Assembly (NCBI GenBank): GCA_024195265.1
Contig: JAJLRJ010000001.1
Coordinates: forward strand, 2,165,910-2,229,909
Reading direction: 5' to 3'
DNA from: Dendrophyllia cribrosa
Lineage: Eukaryota > Cnidaria > Anthozoa > Scleractinia > Dendrophylliidae
DNA length: 64,000 nt
Each line of letters begins with the position of its first letter. Within the stretch, counting starts at the first letter, position 1. The notes beneath the pieces were generated by a model. That model was not told the origin of the DNA. It saw only the letters and a program-made list of their open reading frames with translations, and searched no databases. The translations under genes and the position numbers were made by a program. Below are positions 23,415 through 35,219 of the stretch, piece by piece.

Positions 23415-24165
23415 TTGGGGGGGGGGGGGGGGGGGGTACTTTCCCCAAAATACCGATACGGGTATGTGCCGCCCAATGGGGTCGTGATTTTGGGACTCCT
23501 GATTTAGAACGAGGCATCCATTTTAGAGACGTTTCCTAGAACGGGGTATAATGTTTCGAACGCACGAAAGCTTCAGATTATCAGCCATTATTGGCCATTC
23601 CTTGTTTCTCTCCCTATGGCGCTGACATGTATGCCATTTGCCACAGTTGTTTGTGGCGTGACCATTGTGCGATTTACCCTATCACAGCTCTTTCTGGAAT
23701 GATAAGCGACATATATGAGATAGGTGAAGTTACCGATTCTCATTATGTTTTAGCTATGGCACACTGACGAGGGCATAACAAGCCCGAAACAGCTGTTTGT
23801 GTCTGCTTTCTAGTTTTGAGCGCTGATCATGTCAGGTTTGGCCGACCGTAGTGCCATTTCGAGAGAATGCCTTTCCACATTGTTTGATCGGTCCTTGCAG
23901 TGGTCTGTTGCTTATCACTGTTTGTATTTGATCCAATGTGACGCAATAGATTGTTCACGGTATCTGCAGTTTAGTTGATAGATTATCAGCAGCCATTTTT
24001 TCTAGAACGGGGTATAAAAAATTGGCCTATTTCTAGAACGGGGTATCACTTTGAGTGCAAATTCTTTCTAAAACGGGGTCCAAATTTGGAGACCAGGGCG
24101 GCACATACCCACCCAAAATATACCCGAGTACCCCCCCCCCCCCCCCCCCCCCCTCCCCGGGGGAT
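23415..24165. mobile_element. Second G/C-tract-ended element, internal AGAACGGGGTAT repeats
   Basis: It starts with a run of about 21 G and gtactttcccc, then gggtatgtgccgccc. It ends with gggcggcacatacccaccc and a C run of about 30 followed by tccccggggg. Copies of tagaacggggtat recur near 23529, 24001, 24033 and 24070. The central part (about 23560-23990) is a different sequence, probably a nested insertion. Confidence 0.75.
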
Positions 24166-24187
24166 TAGTAGAAAAACTTGAATAAAT

Positions 24188-24359
24188 GTAAAATAACACG
24201 ATAAACTGATCCTTACGGCGGAGAAAAGATTGAGGCAAGAAAAATAAAGTAAAATAAAAGATTTTTTTTTTTTTGGGCACAAAACATATATCTTTTATTT
24301 TACTTTATTTTTTCTCAATCGTTTCTCCGCCGTAAGGATCAGTTGCCATGTTATTTTAC
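24188..24359. repeat. Inverted repeat immediately upstream of MAEA
   Basis: Left arm gtaaaataacacgataaact, then gatccttacggcggag; right arm ctccgccgtaaggatc ending gttattttac at 24359. Arms are about 75 bp with small gaps around a T/A-rich loop. It ends 150 bp before the MAEA start codon, so it lies in or beside the promoter. Similar ctgatccttacggc sequence recurs near 50985. Confidence 0.8.
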
Positions 24360-24511
24360 ATTCTTTTTCCTAGGCCGATGGAGACTGTTGCGAGGGTATG
24401 CGCGCTCCTACATGTTGTAGAAGTCCGCTGACAATGTTTGTTTTTTCCAACCTTTGCGTCGAATGAGTACAAAAAGAGTTACAAAAATATAGTCTGATTT
24501 TCTCGTAAACT

Positions 24512-27500
24512 ATGGCTGACATAAAGGCGCTGGAGTACTCTACCATGAAGGTAGGTAAACAACAGAAATCCTTTCAATTTATTTGAAAAAAGGTTTGGGT
24601 TTCGATGAAGTTTAGCTGAATCTGCAGAATGGCAGCTTATATTACATGTACATGCATTATTAGCTAACTGATACAGCAACCTGAGTTCATTCTAAATATA
24701 TCCTTCATTGGTTAACAGTGTCCCCATTTGGCATTGTAATGCTATTTATTAACCACAGGTATAATACTAACTCATAAAGAAAAATCCTACATATATATAC
24801 TGTATTCTTTGCCAACTTATTATTATAAACTTGAGCCATTAAGCGGCACTTTTCAGCTGTTAAAATCCTTCCCTATTCTATTGTTTATTTTATGATAAAA
24901 TATATATCTTATAAGATGTTTTGGGTTTTATTGTATTGCAATGCAGTAGAGACCACAAAAGTCATCACAACATCTTTTACAAAGGGTGCATGCAATCCAT
25001 TTGGTCTTATTGCAGAGCAGAAAAATTAATGTTTTGTTGATGTTTGAATTTAGGTTCCTTATGAGATACTCAACAAAAAGTTTCGAGCAGCCCAGAAAGT
25101 GATTGATAGGGAGGTGTCACTTGTTGTAAGTGCAACAAATGATTTGACAAACAGTCTTGGCGGTGTTCCTGTCAAGGTCGGAGAGATCACTGGCTTTCTT
25201 GATGGAGTGGTACAAAAGTTGCAATCCTTAAAAAGAAAGGTAGGTTAACTTATTCCCCTTTTTTTAATTACCCATAATACACTTTGTTTGCCCCCCAAAT
25301 TTTGCATAAACTATTGTTTGTAAATGCTCTTGGGAGGACTGCATATTCCCAAGAGCATTTCAAAACAATAGTTTATGCAAAATTTGGGGGGCAAACAAAG
25401 TGTATTATGGGCAATTTGAAAATAGAAAATACATGCAGTTCTGGTTCTGGCTCTTCAGAGCAACCACCACACCATGAATATTTTGGCTGCCTTCAAAGTA
25501 ATGTTCATGAAGTTATTGTTATTCCCCCATCATTGTCAATACGGTCGGCATAGATTTCCCTCGTAACGTCATGGAAAAGATGGCGGAATCAAAATGGCAG
25601 CTCTTTCGAATTTTCAAATGGCCTTTTTAGTGTCAAAGTGCGCTCACATGGAAAAAAATTAAGAGTTTGTAAAACCTTTTTAATGTACTATTAACAGCTA
25701 TGTAACCAGAAAAAGTAGCGTTTTGGGGGTTTACATGCCCTTCATCTGCTGGGCACCCTAAATTTTATATTTGGACTCCCTTTGGACTCCCTATGATTGC
25801 TCTTAGAGCACAGGCTTGGATTGCACATAAACAACCTTGTCTAAATATTGATTATAAACTAGTGTATCCAAAAGATAGTAATTGCTGCGGTAAATTTGTT
25901 GTAATAATGCTGTTTTATTGTCTCACCGGTATTACAGAATTTTTTCTTTCGTTTTTTGAGGGGAAGCAAAGCAAATGTAACCGGGATGAATCGACGAAAA
26001 CTCCAGCTGATAAGACTAATTTTGTTTTGTAATTCACGCATCAAGTTCTTGCAATGTCTGTAGAATATTGTTGAGCAAAGGATGCGTTCACCACGAGGAA
26101 GATGTGAAAATTTAGGTTACCGGTAATTATTGATAATGAGTATGTTGCATTACTAGCTAGCTGTATCGTGTTTGCGTCTCCACCCACTCAGCTCAGGTTT
26201 CGCATCCCCACGCGCTCAGCTCAATTCAGTGTCATCGACCGCTGTCGGAGTGATTTCAAAATAAATTTGTCTTTTATTCTTTACAATCTTCGATAATCTC
26301 TGCTATCCAACGGTCCTGTCACCATGCCTCACAGTCCTCGCTCAACTCGCAGAAGTCTTCAACACTTCAGTTCCGATTTCAACTGGGACATGTTGGACCA
26401 AAATATTACAAATTTCGCAGCCAACAGCTTGAAGCAGCAAGCGAGGCTATTGTTCGTGGCGCAGTGCATTCTGGCCCAAAATGTGTTCGTGGTGCAGTGA
26501 ATTCTGGTAAAAAGCGATCAATTCGAGATTTTTCCTAGCTTACATTTTTTTCTCATATATTTCTCTTAAATCCTGATTATGTTGCTGCTCACTTGCTGCG
26601 CTCGTAACGCAGCAATAAATAAAGTAAAAAATAAAAAAAGCTTGTCACATGGCACAGATGAATGTATGATGCAATGCATTTAAAATAGGCTCGCCGCATC
26701 ACAAATTATTGTTACTATGAAGGTGGCATAAAAACTGTGGGTGTTGCGCTTTAATGAGAAGAGTAATTAAATGAATATGAGACAAAGGAAAAGAAAAATT
26801 AAAGTGGTTTGAAAAACAATTTTAACCACAACATAGACAAACTTACATGTGCTATTTAAATGATTGATTTCTTGATTGATTACATGTAATTGTACAGTTT
26901 AGCACTTTCTCTAGTCATTCTCATTGAAGTAGCAAATAAGAACATAAAGCTGAATGTCATTTTTTATGAGAAGGTATGTGCTAATGATTGAAACATAGTG
27001 ACGATTCTGATGCATAAATATTATGCTTGTTTTAGTCAGAAGAATGTCTTGCTCAAGAAGAAGCTTGTTTGCGGCATTGCCGCGCTCGTCTGGATCACAT
27101 CAAAGAACATGCAGATGAGCGGAAAAGTGCTGTTATATTATGGAAAAAAAAGCGACTGGACAGAATGTTGGTGGATCATTGTCTTAGATCTGGATACTAT
27201 GACACTGCAATTAAACTTGCTAAGGATTCAGAAATTGAGGTGAGCAATCATTAAACCTATGAGTTGGATTAATAGTTGCCAAGTTAAATTTTTTTAAATC
27301 TAAATTCTTACAAAGTGTGTTAATTATTTTAACATTAATTTTTTTCCTTTTTTTCTAGGAATATGTGGACATTGAACTATTTTTGGTGTCAAGAAAAGTA
27401 GAGGAGTCTCTATTAAGAAGAGAAATAGGACCTTGCTTAGCTTGGTGTTACGAAAACAAATCTAAGCTAAGGAAATTTAAGGTGTGTACAATGCAATTTA

Positions 27501-30500
27501 AAAAATGTATCCTTTTTAATCTTTGTGCATTTCCATAACTTTATCAGATAATTGTATTTTATTACTTTCTCACAAGTCTCCTAGTCCATATAAACTGTAG
27601 CCTGTGAACAAACCTTTTGGTTAAGGGAATGGGGAGAAAAGAAAAGGATGCGAGTGACACAAGCCCAAGGGAAACTCCTCCCCCTCTCCCCTTCCTCTCA
27701 GTTCCTTTCTCTTCTTTCCTTCCTCCTCTCTTCACTCACTGGCTTCTCTTTTTGCCCTATTGCTTAACCAGGAGGCCTGTTACAAGCTTGTAAATTGCCT
27801 CATTTTTCCAACCTGCTTCTTGTGTTTAATATATATGTTGTAGTTCAATTTTATCCTTGGTTCAATTTTGATTTTCCTTTGTTTAATAGCATAGAAAAGA
27901 ACAATGGAAAATCAAAATTGAACCAAGGATAAAATTGAACTACAACATATACATTGTGTATGTTAATGCTATTTCTCTTTTTATATATATATTTACCAGA
28001 GTAACCTTGAATTCAATGTAAGAATGCAAGAATTTGTTGAACTTGTCAGGAGAGGTGATAAAATGGAAGCAGTTAGGTATGATGGCACTGATTGTTCTTA
28101 ATTAATTTGACATAATGTGGCAACTTATTTCTTACTGCTAATGAGCCTTGCTCCTTCCCCTCTCCCTTATAGAGTCAAATATTGAGTCATTTAGGGTGCA
28201 TTCGATTGAACATATTCCGGAATAAGAATAGGACGAATGGTCACAAAAAATCATGTTTGTTGGGATTTGGAAGCCATTGGAAAACTACATTGTAAACTAT
28301 TATAAGCATGTTTTGACAGATTTATACTGCAAGTGTACATGTGTCCGAACAAACAATTCTCCGAGACTATTCTGTTTATTCTTATTCCGGAAAACAGTCA
28401 ATAAAAATTCCCTAAATATTGTAAACTTTATTTGTGCTTGTGGTTGAAAATACAAGTACTATGAAGTACCCATTCAGATACTGAGCCATAAACTACACAT
28501 CTACTTCCTTTGTTGATTCTGTTGTTGTTTTATTCAATTTTTTTTCATTGTTTTGCAAGTGAAAATTAATATAAAACAAAAATGATAAAATAATGTATTT
28601 CATTTTCCGTAAAAGTGAAATTTGAAAACAGGCTAAAGTTGCATACAATGTACATTGTAGTACATATGATATTATAATTAGTATTCACACAATTTCCTGT
28701 GCTTTCTAACAGGTATGCCAGAAAGCATTTCCCACCAGCAAATGTTGATGGCACCATGACCAAGGAAATCCAAAGAGCAATGGCTTTGCTGGCCTTCAAG
28801 CCTGAAACAAGCTGTTCACCTTACAGGGTGCGTTACAAGACAATTATCACTCGCTGTTATCAAGGAGCCTTGTGTTCTAAGAACAATCATACAGAGCCCA
28901 AAGGCTCCCAATTTTGAAATGCCCTATGCCTGACAGTTAAATTTTTTGCAAGTAATAATAAGTGAGATACATTGTACCTGGGATCTACCAGGCACAGATA
29001 GAGTACAACCACGCTTATGCTCTTATGCTAGCTGCGGCAGCCACTTGGATTGAAGCAGAAATAGTTTAAGGAGGCTTGACTCAGTTTTTTTTTTTTTTTT
29101 TGCTGTGGGGTATATGTTTTGAGAACTTATGCAGCCTGGGCCAACATGCTTCTATTGCTTTCATACTTCAGCAAATTTATTAAATGTGATCAAAGTTTTA
29201 TGCGTCACTGGTTTCCAAGTGACAGCAGTTCAAAATCTAGTCAGACACTTCATTATGAAACTTTCAAATTTTTTAGTACTCACTTATCGCTAGCTGCAGA
29301 CGAAAATTACTGTTTTGCCTGTCATGCCCTAAAAATGATATTTGATTTACTCCAAAACCGTGTTATAAATTTTTCTAGTGATACTTGAGTACAACAAAAT
29401 TTGAAAGTTTCATTATGAAGTGTCTTGACTAGATTTTGAGAAAAAGGACATAGTTTAAAACAAAGGGTAAAAGCTGATGTTGCTATAGTAAAGAAATAAA
29501 AAACGGGCCGAGTGCATTGAGTTATATAAGCACGCAGGAATTTTTAAGAACACAAGAGAAGTGCACTTCTTGAGTGTTCTTAAAAATTCCCAAGTGCTTA
29601 ATATACAACTCAACAATGCACGAGGAACAAGTTTTTTATTTTTTTTTATAAAATAATAATGGTTATAATGAATCTTACGTCACGCGTGTGCTTTATCGAG
29701 TTATAATGAACTTGGTTTAACCAATCATAGCGCGTGCATTTCCTTGAGCATTTTATAATAAACTATAGTGAACTTGGTGAAGTATGGAAGCATTCAATGC
29801 ATGTCTTCTTTGCAAAATTTGAATTTCAAAACATACACCACACAGCAAAAAAATACTGAGTCAAGCCTCCTTAATTCATATCAAAACATGACCTACACTG
29901 TAGGTTGGTATCAAACATGGCATCATTGGCCATCAAACATTGAAAGATTAAATAAGAGTTTTTGAGGTTTGGCATCCTGCTAATCAAACGTACACGTAAA
30001 TATTTGAATATTAAATCATTTTAGGAGCTGTTTGATTTGGAGAGGTGGACTCATCTGGTGATGCAGTTTAGAAGGGAAAATTTTCAACTTCATCAACTCA
30101 ATGATCAGTCAGCATTGGCAGTAACACTTCAGGCAGGACTATCAGCCCTGAAAACACCGTATCCTTTTTGTATTGTAAAATCACTGCTTAACCCTTTCAC
30201 TCCCAGAGTCAATTATGGAGACATGTAGTGTAGTTCTAACTTACATACATACATACTTTATTTGATAAGTAGGTTGGATAAAAAGGCAGCCAAAGGGCTG
30301 ATGTGGACCTACTATACTACTACTATACTATACTATACTATACCAGTTCATGGCTGTGTGCGACAAATAGCCGATAAAGCGAAGGAAGAAATGTCTAATT
30401 TTTAGATTAAAACTACCAAATGCTTGAGCAAAACTTGATAGTACAAGATGATCTCGGTCAGCTTGAACAATTTAGTAACATTGAGAGAAAAGTGTTTATA

Positions 30501-32651
30501 TAATTTTGGTTTGATTTTCTTCTGGGTAAAATGCTGTCAAAATGCATTATGGTGCGAATATTTTGAATAACTTTTATAAATTAAAATATAGTTCAAACGT
30601 CCGAATTGAAAGATGATTGATGAAAATGCAGTTGAATAAATCGTGTAAAATAACTGCGATGATCACTTCTTTATACATTGAGAGTGTAAATATAAGGTTA
30701 ATACTTTTCAAGAACCTGATGAAGACTACGAGCAGTCTCTCTTTCCCAGCCCAGTCTGTGGATGAGTCTGTGGATGAAATCCTATGGTGTGACCATTCAA
30801 ATGAAATCTCTTCGGCAGTATTTTAACATGGTACCATTTGTTTTTCAATATTTTATAAATTGAAATTTGGGATTTTTCTTGGATTTTGATGTTTGGCACT
30901 CTTAGGAGTGAAAGGGTTAATAACTCACAGCTGTTAAACCTTTTTTCCTTCCTTTAACAAGAGGCTCCAAGTAGCCTATACTCATGCGCATGAGACGCTA
31001 AAGGGGTGTTTACATGACCCCGGGGCGACTTTCGCGCTGGGGCGAGTTCACCCCGGTTCCCTCTTATGGCTCTACATTTGTTTAAATTAATATGACACGC
31101 ATTCCACAGTCCATAACCTGAAGAAGTCCAGTCCCGAAAATCCGATGGGCTGCAGTAAAGATGCCGATTTTCTGTGTGTTTCTATTTTTCTTTCTTTAAA
31201 AATGTCTTGAAATTACTCACCACAGGCAGCGAGGACTGCCCCGACACAGGCATTGAAAAGAATCGGTAGTAAAATGTGGAATAAATTGACAATATGCTTA
31301 CAAGTGCGGGAGATCGGAAAAGCTCTGATTAAAAATAGCTCTCATTTCTACAGAAATGCAACAAATTCGGCCTCAAGTTGTATGCTGTGTATAAAAGCAA
31401 ATTACGGAAAAAGTATGCCATGCGCATGCGTAACAAGCATTTGTCATATATTTTAATGTACCGTAAGAAAATAAGCAAATTTTCTAAAGCAACAAGATGA
31501 TAAGGACACCCATGTTCCCAAGAATTATCTCTTGCACTTTATACTTAGCTGTGTGAAGCATGTTTCTATTTTTAATTGCTTTTATGAAGAAGGCTACCAC
31601 AAGGAAACCAGCGATTCGTTGGAACCTTATAAATAAGTAATTTGAATATTGGTATTAGTGTAAGGTGGGTTGGGGGTTGGTGGCATGACAGTGTGACGCT
31701 TCCATGACGTTGTTTTGGTGGCGTTACTGTTTACATTATTCCTGAAAACTGGAAGTCAAATAATTTTTATGTACTGTGTTGACCGAGGGAAAAGCGGAAG
31801 CTCCGGAATAATGAAACTAAAATATGCGTGCATAAATTTGCATGCAAAATCATGACACAAAAAAAAAAACAATGATAAAAGAAAAACGGAGGACAAACTT
31901 TAACTTGTGCCGCTTTGTACATGAGTATTAAGAGTCTAGCCTTCAGTCATACAGTACAGCTACCTTTGAGTATGTGGATGAGTAATTTTGGACTGGGGGG
32001 GGGGGGGGGGAGCAAATACATTTATTGTTGATTGATTGATCAATGGCTACTCAAATGAAAGCTCTTGAATAGTATTTTATTTTGGCTCTGTATGGTTTTC
32101 AATATATTTTTCAAATTATATTACTGAATGATAAACTCAAGTTAGTTTAATAACTGAGTGGTCTGGCAGATTAGTTGTGACAAGTGGTAAACACCCATGA
32201 ACACACATCAACTTACGTAAGGTGCTTCCTCGGTGCGGTTTAAATTGAACCATTATTTATGAATTTCTTAACAGTCATTAGTCACTGTTACCAAGCAGGA
32301 CACAAGAGTGCTGAATGTCCTGTGTGTAGCCACCCACTGAACATCTTAGGCCGTCCTCTACCATATGCTCACTGTGCTCAGTCAAGGCTGGTGTGTCCTA
32401 TATCAGGACATGTCATGAATGAGAATAACCCACCTATGGTGCTACCCAATGGATATGTGTATGGAGAAAATGTGAGTACAGTCGTCAATTCACTTCTGAT
32501 ATTGAAGCTTGTGTTTCACTAGGTTCTGTTTTGTAATGATTTTATTGTTTTGAAGCACAATGCTCTCTTGTTGATCTGGGGAAAGAGGGGTACTGCATTA
32601 ACATGGTTTCAAGTTAAGAAGAAACATATCCAGCAGTATCCATGCACCCCC

Positions 32652-32721
<70 letters not shown>

Positions 32722-33211
32722 ATCCCTCCATCAGTTCTAAAGGACAAAAGGCTGTTCACTGTTGAGAAGAATATCAGGGCTCATCCACAAGTTATTTGAA
32801 GTCAAACTAAGCTGGTAACAGAGAAGTGTTTTCCCTCCGTAATCCTCTAAAAAATCAATCTCTTTAGAGCTAGTCGAGGCTGGTGTGTCCTGTATCAGGA
32901 CATGTCGTGGTAAACCCATCCATGGAGGAGGATTGACTGGTAATTACTGATGCATAACTGGTTAGCATTTTCGGTACAAGAATGAGATCCGCATAACACA
33001 ATGAGTTAATCAATTTTGAGCACACACAATAAGGCAATCAATTTTGAACTATAATAACTTTATCTTACTGTTATAATACTGTTATGACTGTGTTTATTTT
33101 CATTTCCAGGCTATACACGGGATGGCAAGTGAAAATGATGGCCAGATCACATGCCCGAAAACTAAAGAGTCCTTCCGAGTTGATCAAGCTGAGAAAGTGT
33201 ACGTCATGTAG
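24512..33211 (+). CDS. MAEA: MAEA, RING subunit of the GID/CTLH E3 ubiquitin ligase
   Basis: Nine coding exons: 24512-24550, 25054-25239, 27036-27239, 27359-27481, 28000-28076, 28713-28827, 30025-30158, 32282-32471 and 33110-33211. All have GT/AG sites and compatible phases, total 389 aa against about 396 in vertebrates. Order: N-terminal coiled region ([20 protein letters not shown]), LisH at about 113-143 ([20 protein letters not shown]), CTLH at about 144-216 ([15 protein letters not shown]), CRA to about 300, then a degenerate RING ([44 protein letters not shown]) and the conserved tail AEKVYVM. In yeast and vertebrates this subunit pairs with RMND5 (Gid2) to form the catalytic RING module, acting in the nucleus and cytoplasm. 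All key RING cysteines and the LPNGYVYG block are present, so I expect a working gene. An AATAAA sits only 6 bp past the stop (33217-33222). Introns carry many palindromic repeats. Confidence 0.96.
25266..25417. repeat. Near-perfect palindromic MITE in MAEA intron 2
   Basis: Arm aattacccataatacacttt (25266-) is the reverse complement of the arm ending gtattatgggcaatt at 25417. The arms are about 65 bp each, with one or two mismatches, enclosing aggactgcatat. The apparent open frame here is a by-product. Confidence 0.88.
26324..26500 (+). CDS. Small open frame of unknown meaning in MAEA intron 2
   Basis: ATG at 26324 in a good context (caccatgcc) opens 58 codons, [20 protein letters not shown] and onward, ending at TGA 26498-26500. 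The last part contains a direct repeat (gttcgtggcgcagtgcattc, then gttcgtggtgcagtgaattc). Upstream is a cacgcgctcagctca repeat. I recognise no domain. It could be the start of a retroelement reading frame or chance; I favour repeat-derived DNA. Confidence 0.2.
   Translation: MPHSPRSTRRSLQHFSSDFNWDMLDQNITNFAANSLKQQARLLFVAQCILAQNVFVVQ
27834..27951. repeat. Palindromic MITE in MAEA intron 4
   Basis: Arms tatgttgtagttcaatttta and taaaattgaactacaacata are exact reverse complements extending about 52 bp, around a loop with gtttaatagcatag. It is bounded by atatat on both sides, consistent with a TA target. Confidence 0.88.
29066..29874. mobile_element. TTAA-flanked DNA element with nested palindromes, MAEA intron 6
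   Basis: The element is bounded by ttaa at 29066-29069 and 29871-29874, with inverted ends ttaaggaggcttgactcagt and, at the right, actgagtcaagcctccttaa. Matching continues through a T/A run and gctgtg-ggtatatgttttga. TTAA duplications are the hallmark of piggyBac-type transposition, though no transposase is present. Inside are two further inverted repeats: about 29231-29448 (caaaatctagtcagacactt arms) and 29505-29627 (gtgcattgagttatataagc arms). Confidence 0.8.
30188..30920. mobile_element. TTAA-flanked MITE (AACCCTTTCACTCCCAGAGT ends), MAEA intron 7
   Basis: Left end ttaaccctttcactcccaga at 30188 and right end ctcttaggagtgaaagggttaa at 30920 are inverted, both beginning in TTAA. Part of the body (about 30745-30890) matches the reverse complement of 48510-48700 and of 55480-55660, which are shorter copies of the same family. 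The middle (about 30240-30720), with a catacatacatac run, seems to be an insertion into it. No transposase. Confidence 0.8.
31000..32250. other. Remainder of MAEA intron 7
   Basis: No exon between 30158 and 32282 continues the MAEA frame, and the flanking phases (2, then completed by one base) show that none is needed. The stretch holds a 20-plus G run near 31988-32010 and repeat-like ggggtgtttacatgacccc at about 31005. Nothing else is recognisable. Confidence 0.5.
32653..32721. repeat. 69-base uninterrupted poly-C tract in MAEA intron 8
   Basis: The run of C lies 180 bp after the RING exon donor. It generates a polyproline open frame that is not a gene. Its true length is likely to vary and is hard to sequence, and the assembled number should be treated with caution. 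Shorter C or G runs of 15-30 occur near 1777, 23417, 24130, 31988, 44190, 47192 and 47630. Confidence 0.95.
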
Positions 33212-33424
33212 GAACAAATAAAAGATCCAGCTAATAAAACTACTCGGTATTCTTGCCACCAGTTAAAATGATCTGTGACACTTGCGGCCCTGTACAATGC
33301 AGCAGTGGATGGTTCATTGTGCCTCATATTCTTGCAATGAAACTTTGAAAGGCTTATCCGTAAGAGCACCGAATAAGTTGCTTGAAATTATCTCGAGTCA
33401 GAACCTGGTACTGACTCTGTGAAA

Positions 33425-34753
33425 ATTGAAGGGCCGAGAGCATGTCCAGCCTATATGACTTTTTAGGCCTTTTTTTATTTTTTCTTGCTCAGATTTGTCC
33501 AATTTTGGCATGTGAACTAGAAATTAGTTGCAAAACATTGTTCCGAATTTTTTTCTGTTGTTTTTTTCCGTCGTTTTCGAGAAATACCGTATGCAAAAAA
33601 AATAATAAATAAATCAAAGGCTCCTATTGTAACGCAATATTGCGGTAAGCTTCTGTTTTCACACTGACACGGTTCGATATTTTTTTTAAATTAAACGTAA
33701 GGAATTTTGACGAACGCAAAAAAAAGTAAATCACTTTCATAATGTCCAGTTCGAAAAAAAAAAAAAAAAGATGCTGAGCGTGATTCGAACCCGGAGCCGT
33801 CCGGGCGCAAATCCCGGACCAAACCACTAGACCACCGAGGAACACATGCTCAGTTCAGGCTAAGTTTTATTATTTAAAGGTTGATACGCATCAAAACGCG
33901 TATCTTGATTTCAAAAATCCTTTTAGATCGAATTTAATGTTGCATTAAAGACTCCAAATGCGAAACGTCTTCCCGCCGGCCAGCAACAACTCACTTCGAG
34001 TGCCCGACCACGCACAGCGGACCCATCTACCACTGTCGCAAAGCATGTCGGGAAATCCTACAACAAAACCGAAATGGAGTTCCCGCCCGAAAGTTATTGC
34101 AAAATACTTCGGATATCCGGCATTTCGACCACGGCACGGGATGGGAAATGGCCCACAACTCTCAACGCTGCCCCTTTTCTGATCCGAAGTGATTCCAGAC
34201 TTTCCCGCCGGCTCGTCTTCCCGACCAAGGTCCGTTTTTCACCTCGAGCGCTAAATGGCGCTTCAGACACAAGGAAGGACAAGAAACACGACTCGTTTCT
34301 TTGAGAAGTGCTACAGACTTAAGGATTTTCGGACTTAATGATGTCTTTCAATCACCGGACGGGCCTCATACACGTTGGCTTACACACACGCTACAGAGGC
34401 GATGTGTTGCCGTAGTGAGCTCACGATAGATAAGCGAGCCAGGCGTGCGTAAATAACGGTATTTTCGTTCAGGTTGTTGGCACTGGTCAGAAGTATTGCA
34501 GTCGCGTATTCCCACGGCCACACTGCTTTGAAATGGCTTCGAAATTGCGCTCGGAATGTACAGTCAAAGCACTGGAGGGCCAGAACTCTGCTTTTTTCAG
34601 GTGAAATTGGTCAAATTCCTTAGGGTTAGTGCAAATTCGACAAGGACTTGTGATATTATCCGTTGTGCGATAAAATGAGGCTATTCTGAGCGAGAAAAAA
34701 TAAAAAAAGGCCTAAAAAGTCATATAGGCTGGACATGCTCTCGGCCCTTCAAT
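33425..34753. mobile_element. 1.33-kb terminal-inverted-repeat element just downstream of MAEA
   Basis: Left end attgaagggccgagagcatg at 33425 is repeated inverted at 34753, and the match continues about 65 bp through cctatatgactttttaggcc and the A/T-rich block to ctgag/gctcag. The interior has no transposase that I recognise. It contains a tRNA-like sequence (33779-33844) and G/C-rich DNA with short spurious frames. A non-autonomous DNA transposon is the simplest reading. Confidence 0.85.
33779..33844 (-). repeat. tRNA-like sequence with A and B boxes
   Basis: Minus strand: ttcctcggtggtctagtggt (A box), an anticodon-like stem ccggg-atttgcg-cccgg with TTG in the anticodon position, and a B box ggttcgaatca. 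The T stem and the 3' acceptor half do not pair, so it is a decayed tRNA or tRNA-derived SINE and not a functional tRNA. Confidence 0.6.
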
Positions 34754-35219
34754 TGTCGCATGTGCTTGCCTCTATTTTGCTACATCCAGTGCCATTTTAC
34801 ATCGACATTCTGGATGAGTTAAGTACTGTGCCTCCAGTTGAATTGTAAAGGAATTACTTTTTTTTCGGAATGCTGGGTTTCCTGCAGTAAATAGGGACTT
34901 TAAGCACCGGGAACCGGAACGGCAACGGCGACCTCGAAACCGAGAAAAGACTGGGCAGAGAACGCGGTCTCGGCGCGAAGTTACAAATAAACCAGCTACA
35001 GAACCGCAACGTTTGCCAAAATGTGCAGCTCGGTAGAGGCGGCTCTTTTCCGAAATGTGCTCGCTAAATGAGGTTAGGGAAATGCTTCTCATAAGCCGTG
35101 TCAAGAAAATGATCAACGACGGGCAGTATATGCTCTTGTACGATTTGAACACGTCCAATAAACTTGACCTGCCGTACGATTCTTACGACTGTTTTGACTT
35201 CGATGTTCTTGAGGACGAT

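Noticed and set aside
32550..32765. Polyproline open frame
   Set aside because: Generated entirely by the 69-base C tract.
33779..33844. Functional tRNA-Gln (TTG anticodon)
   Set aside because: Anticodon stem pairs, but the acceptor and T stems do not; it also lies inside a transposon.
34094..34304. Overlapping 60-76 codon frames on both strands inside the 33425-34753 element
   Set aside because: G/C-rich sequence open in several frames at once, no domain, inside a non-autonomous transposon.
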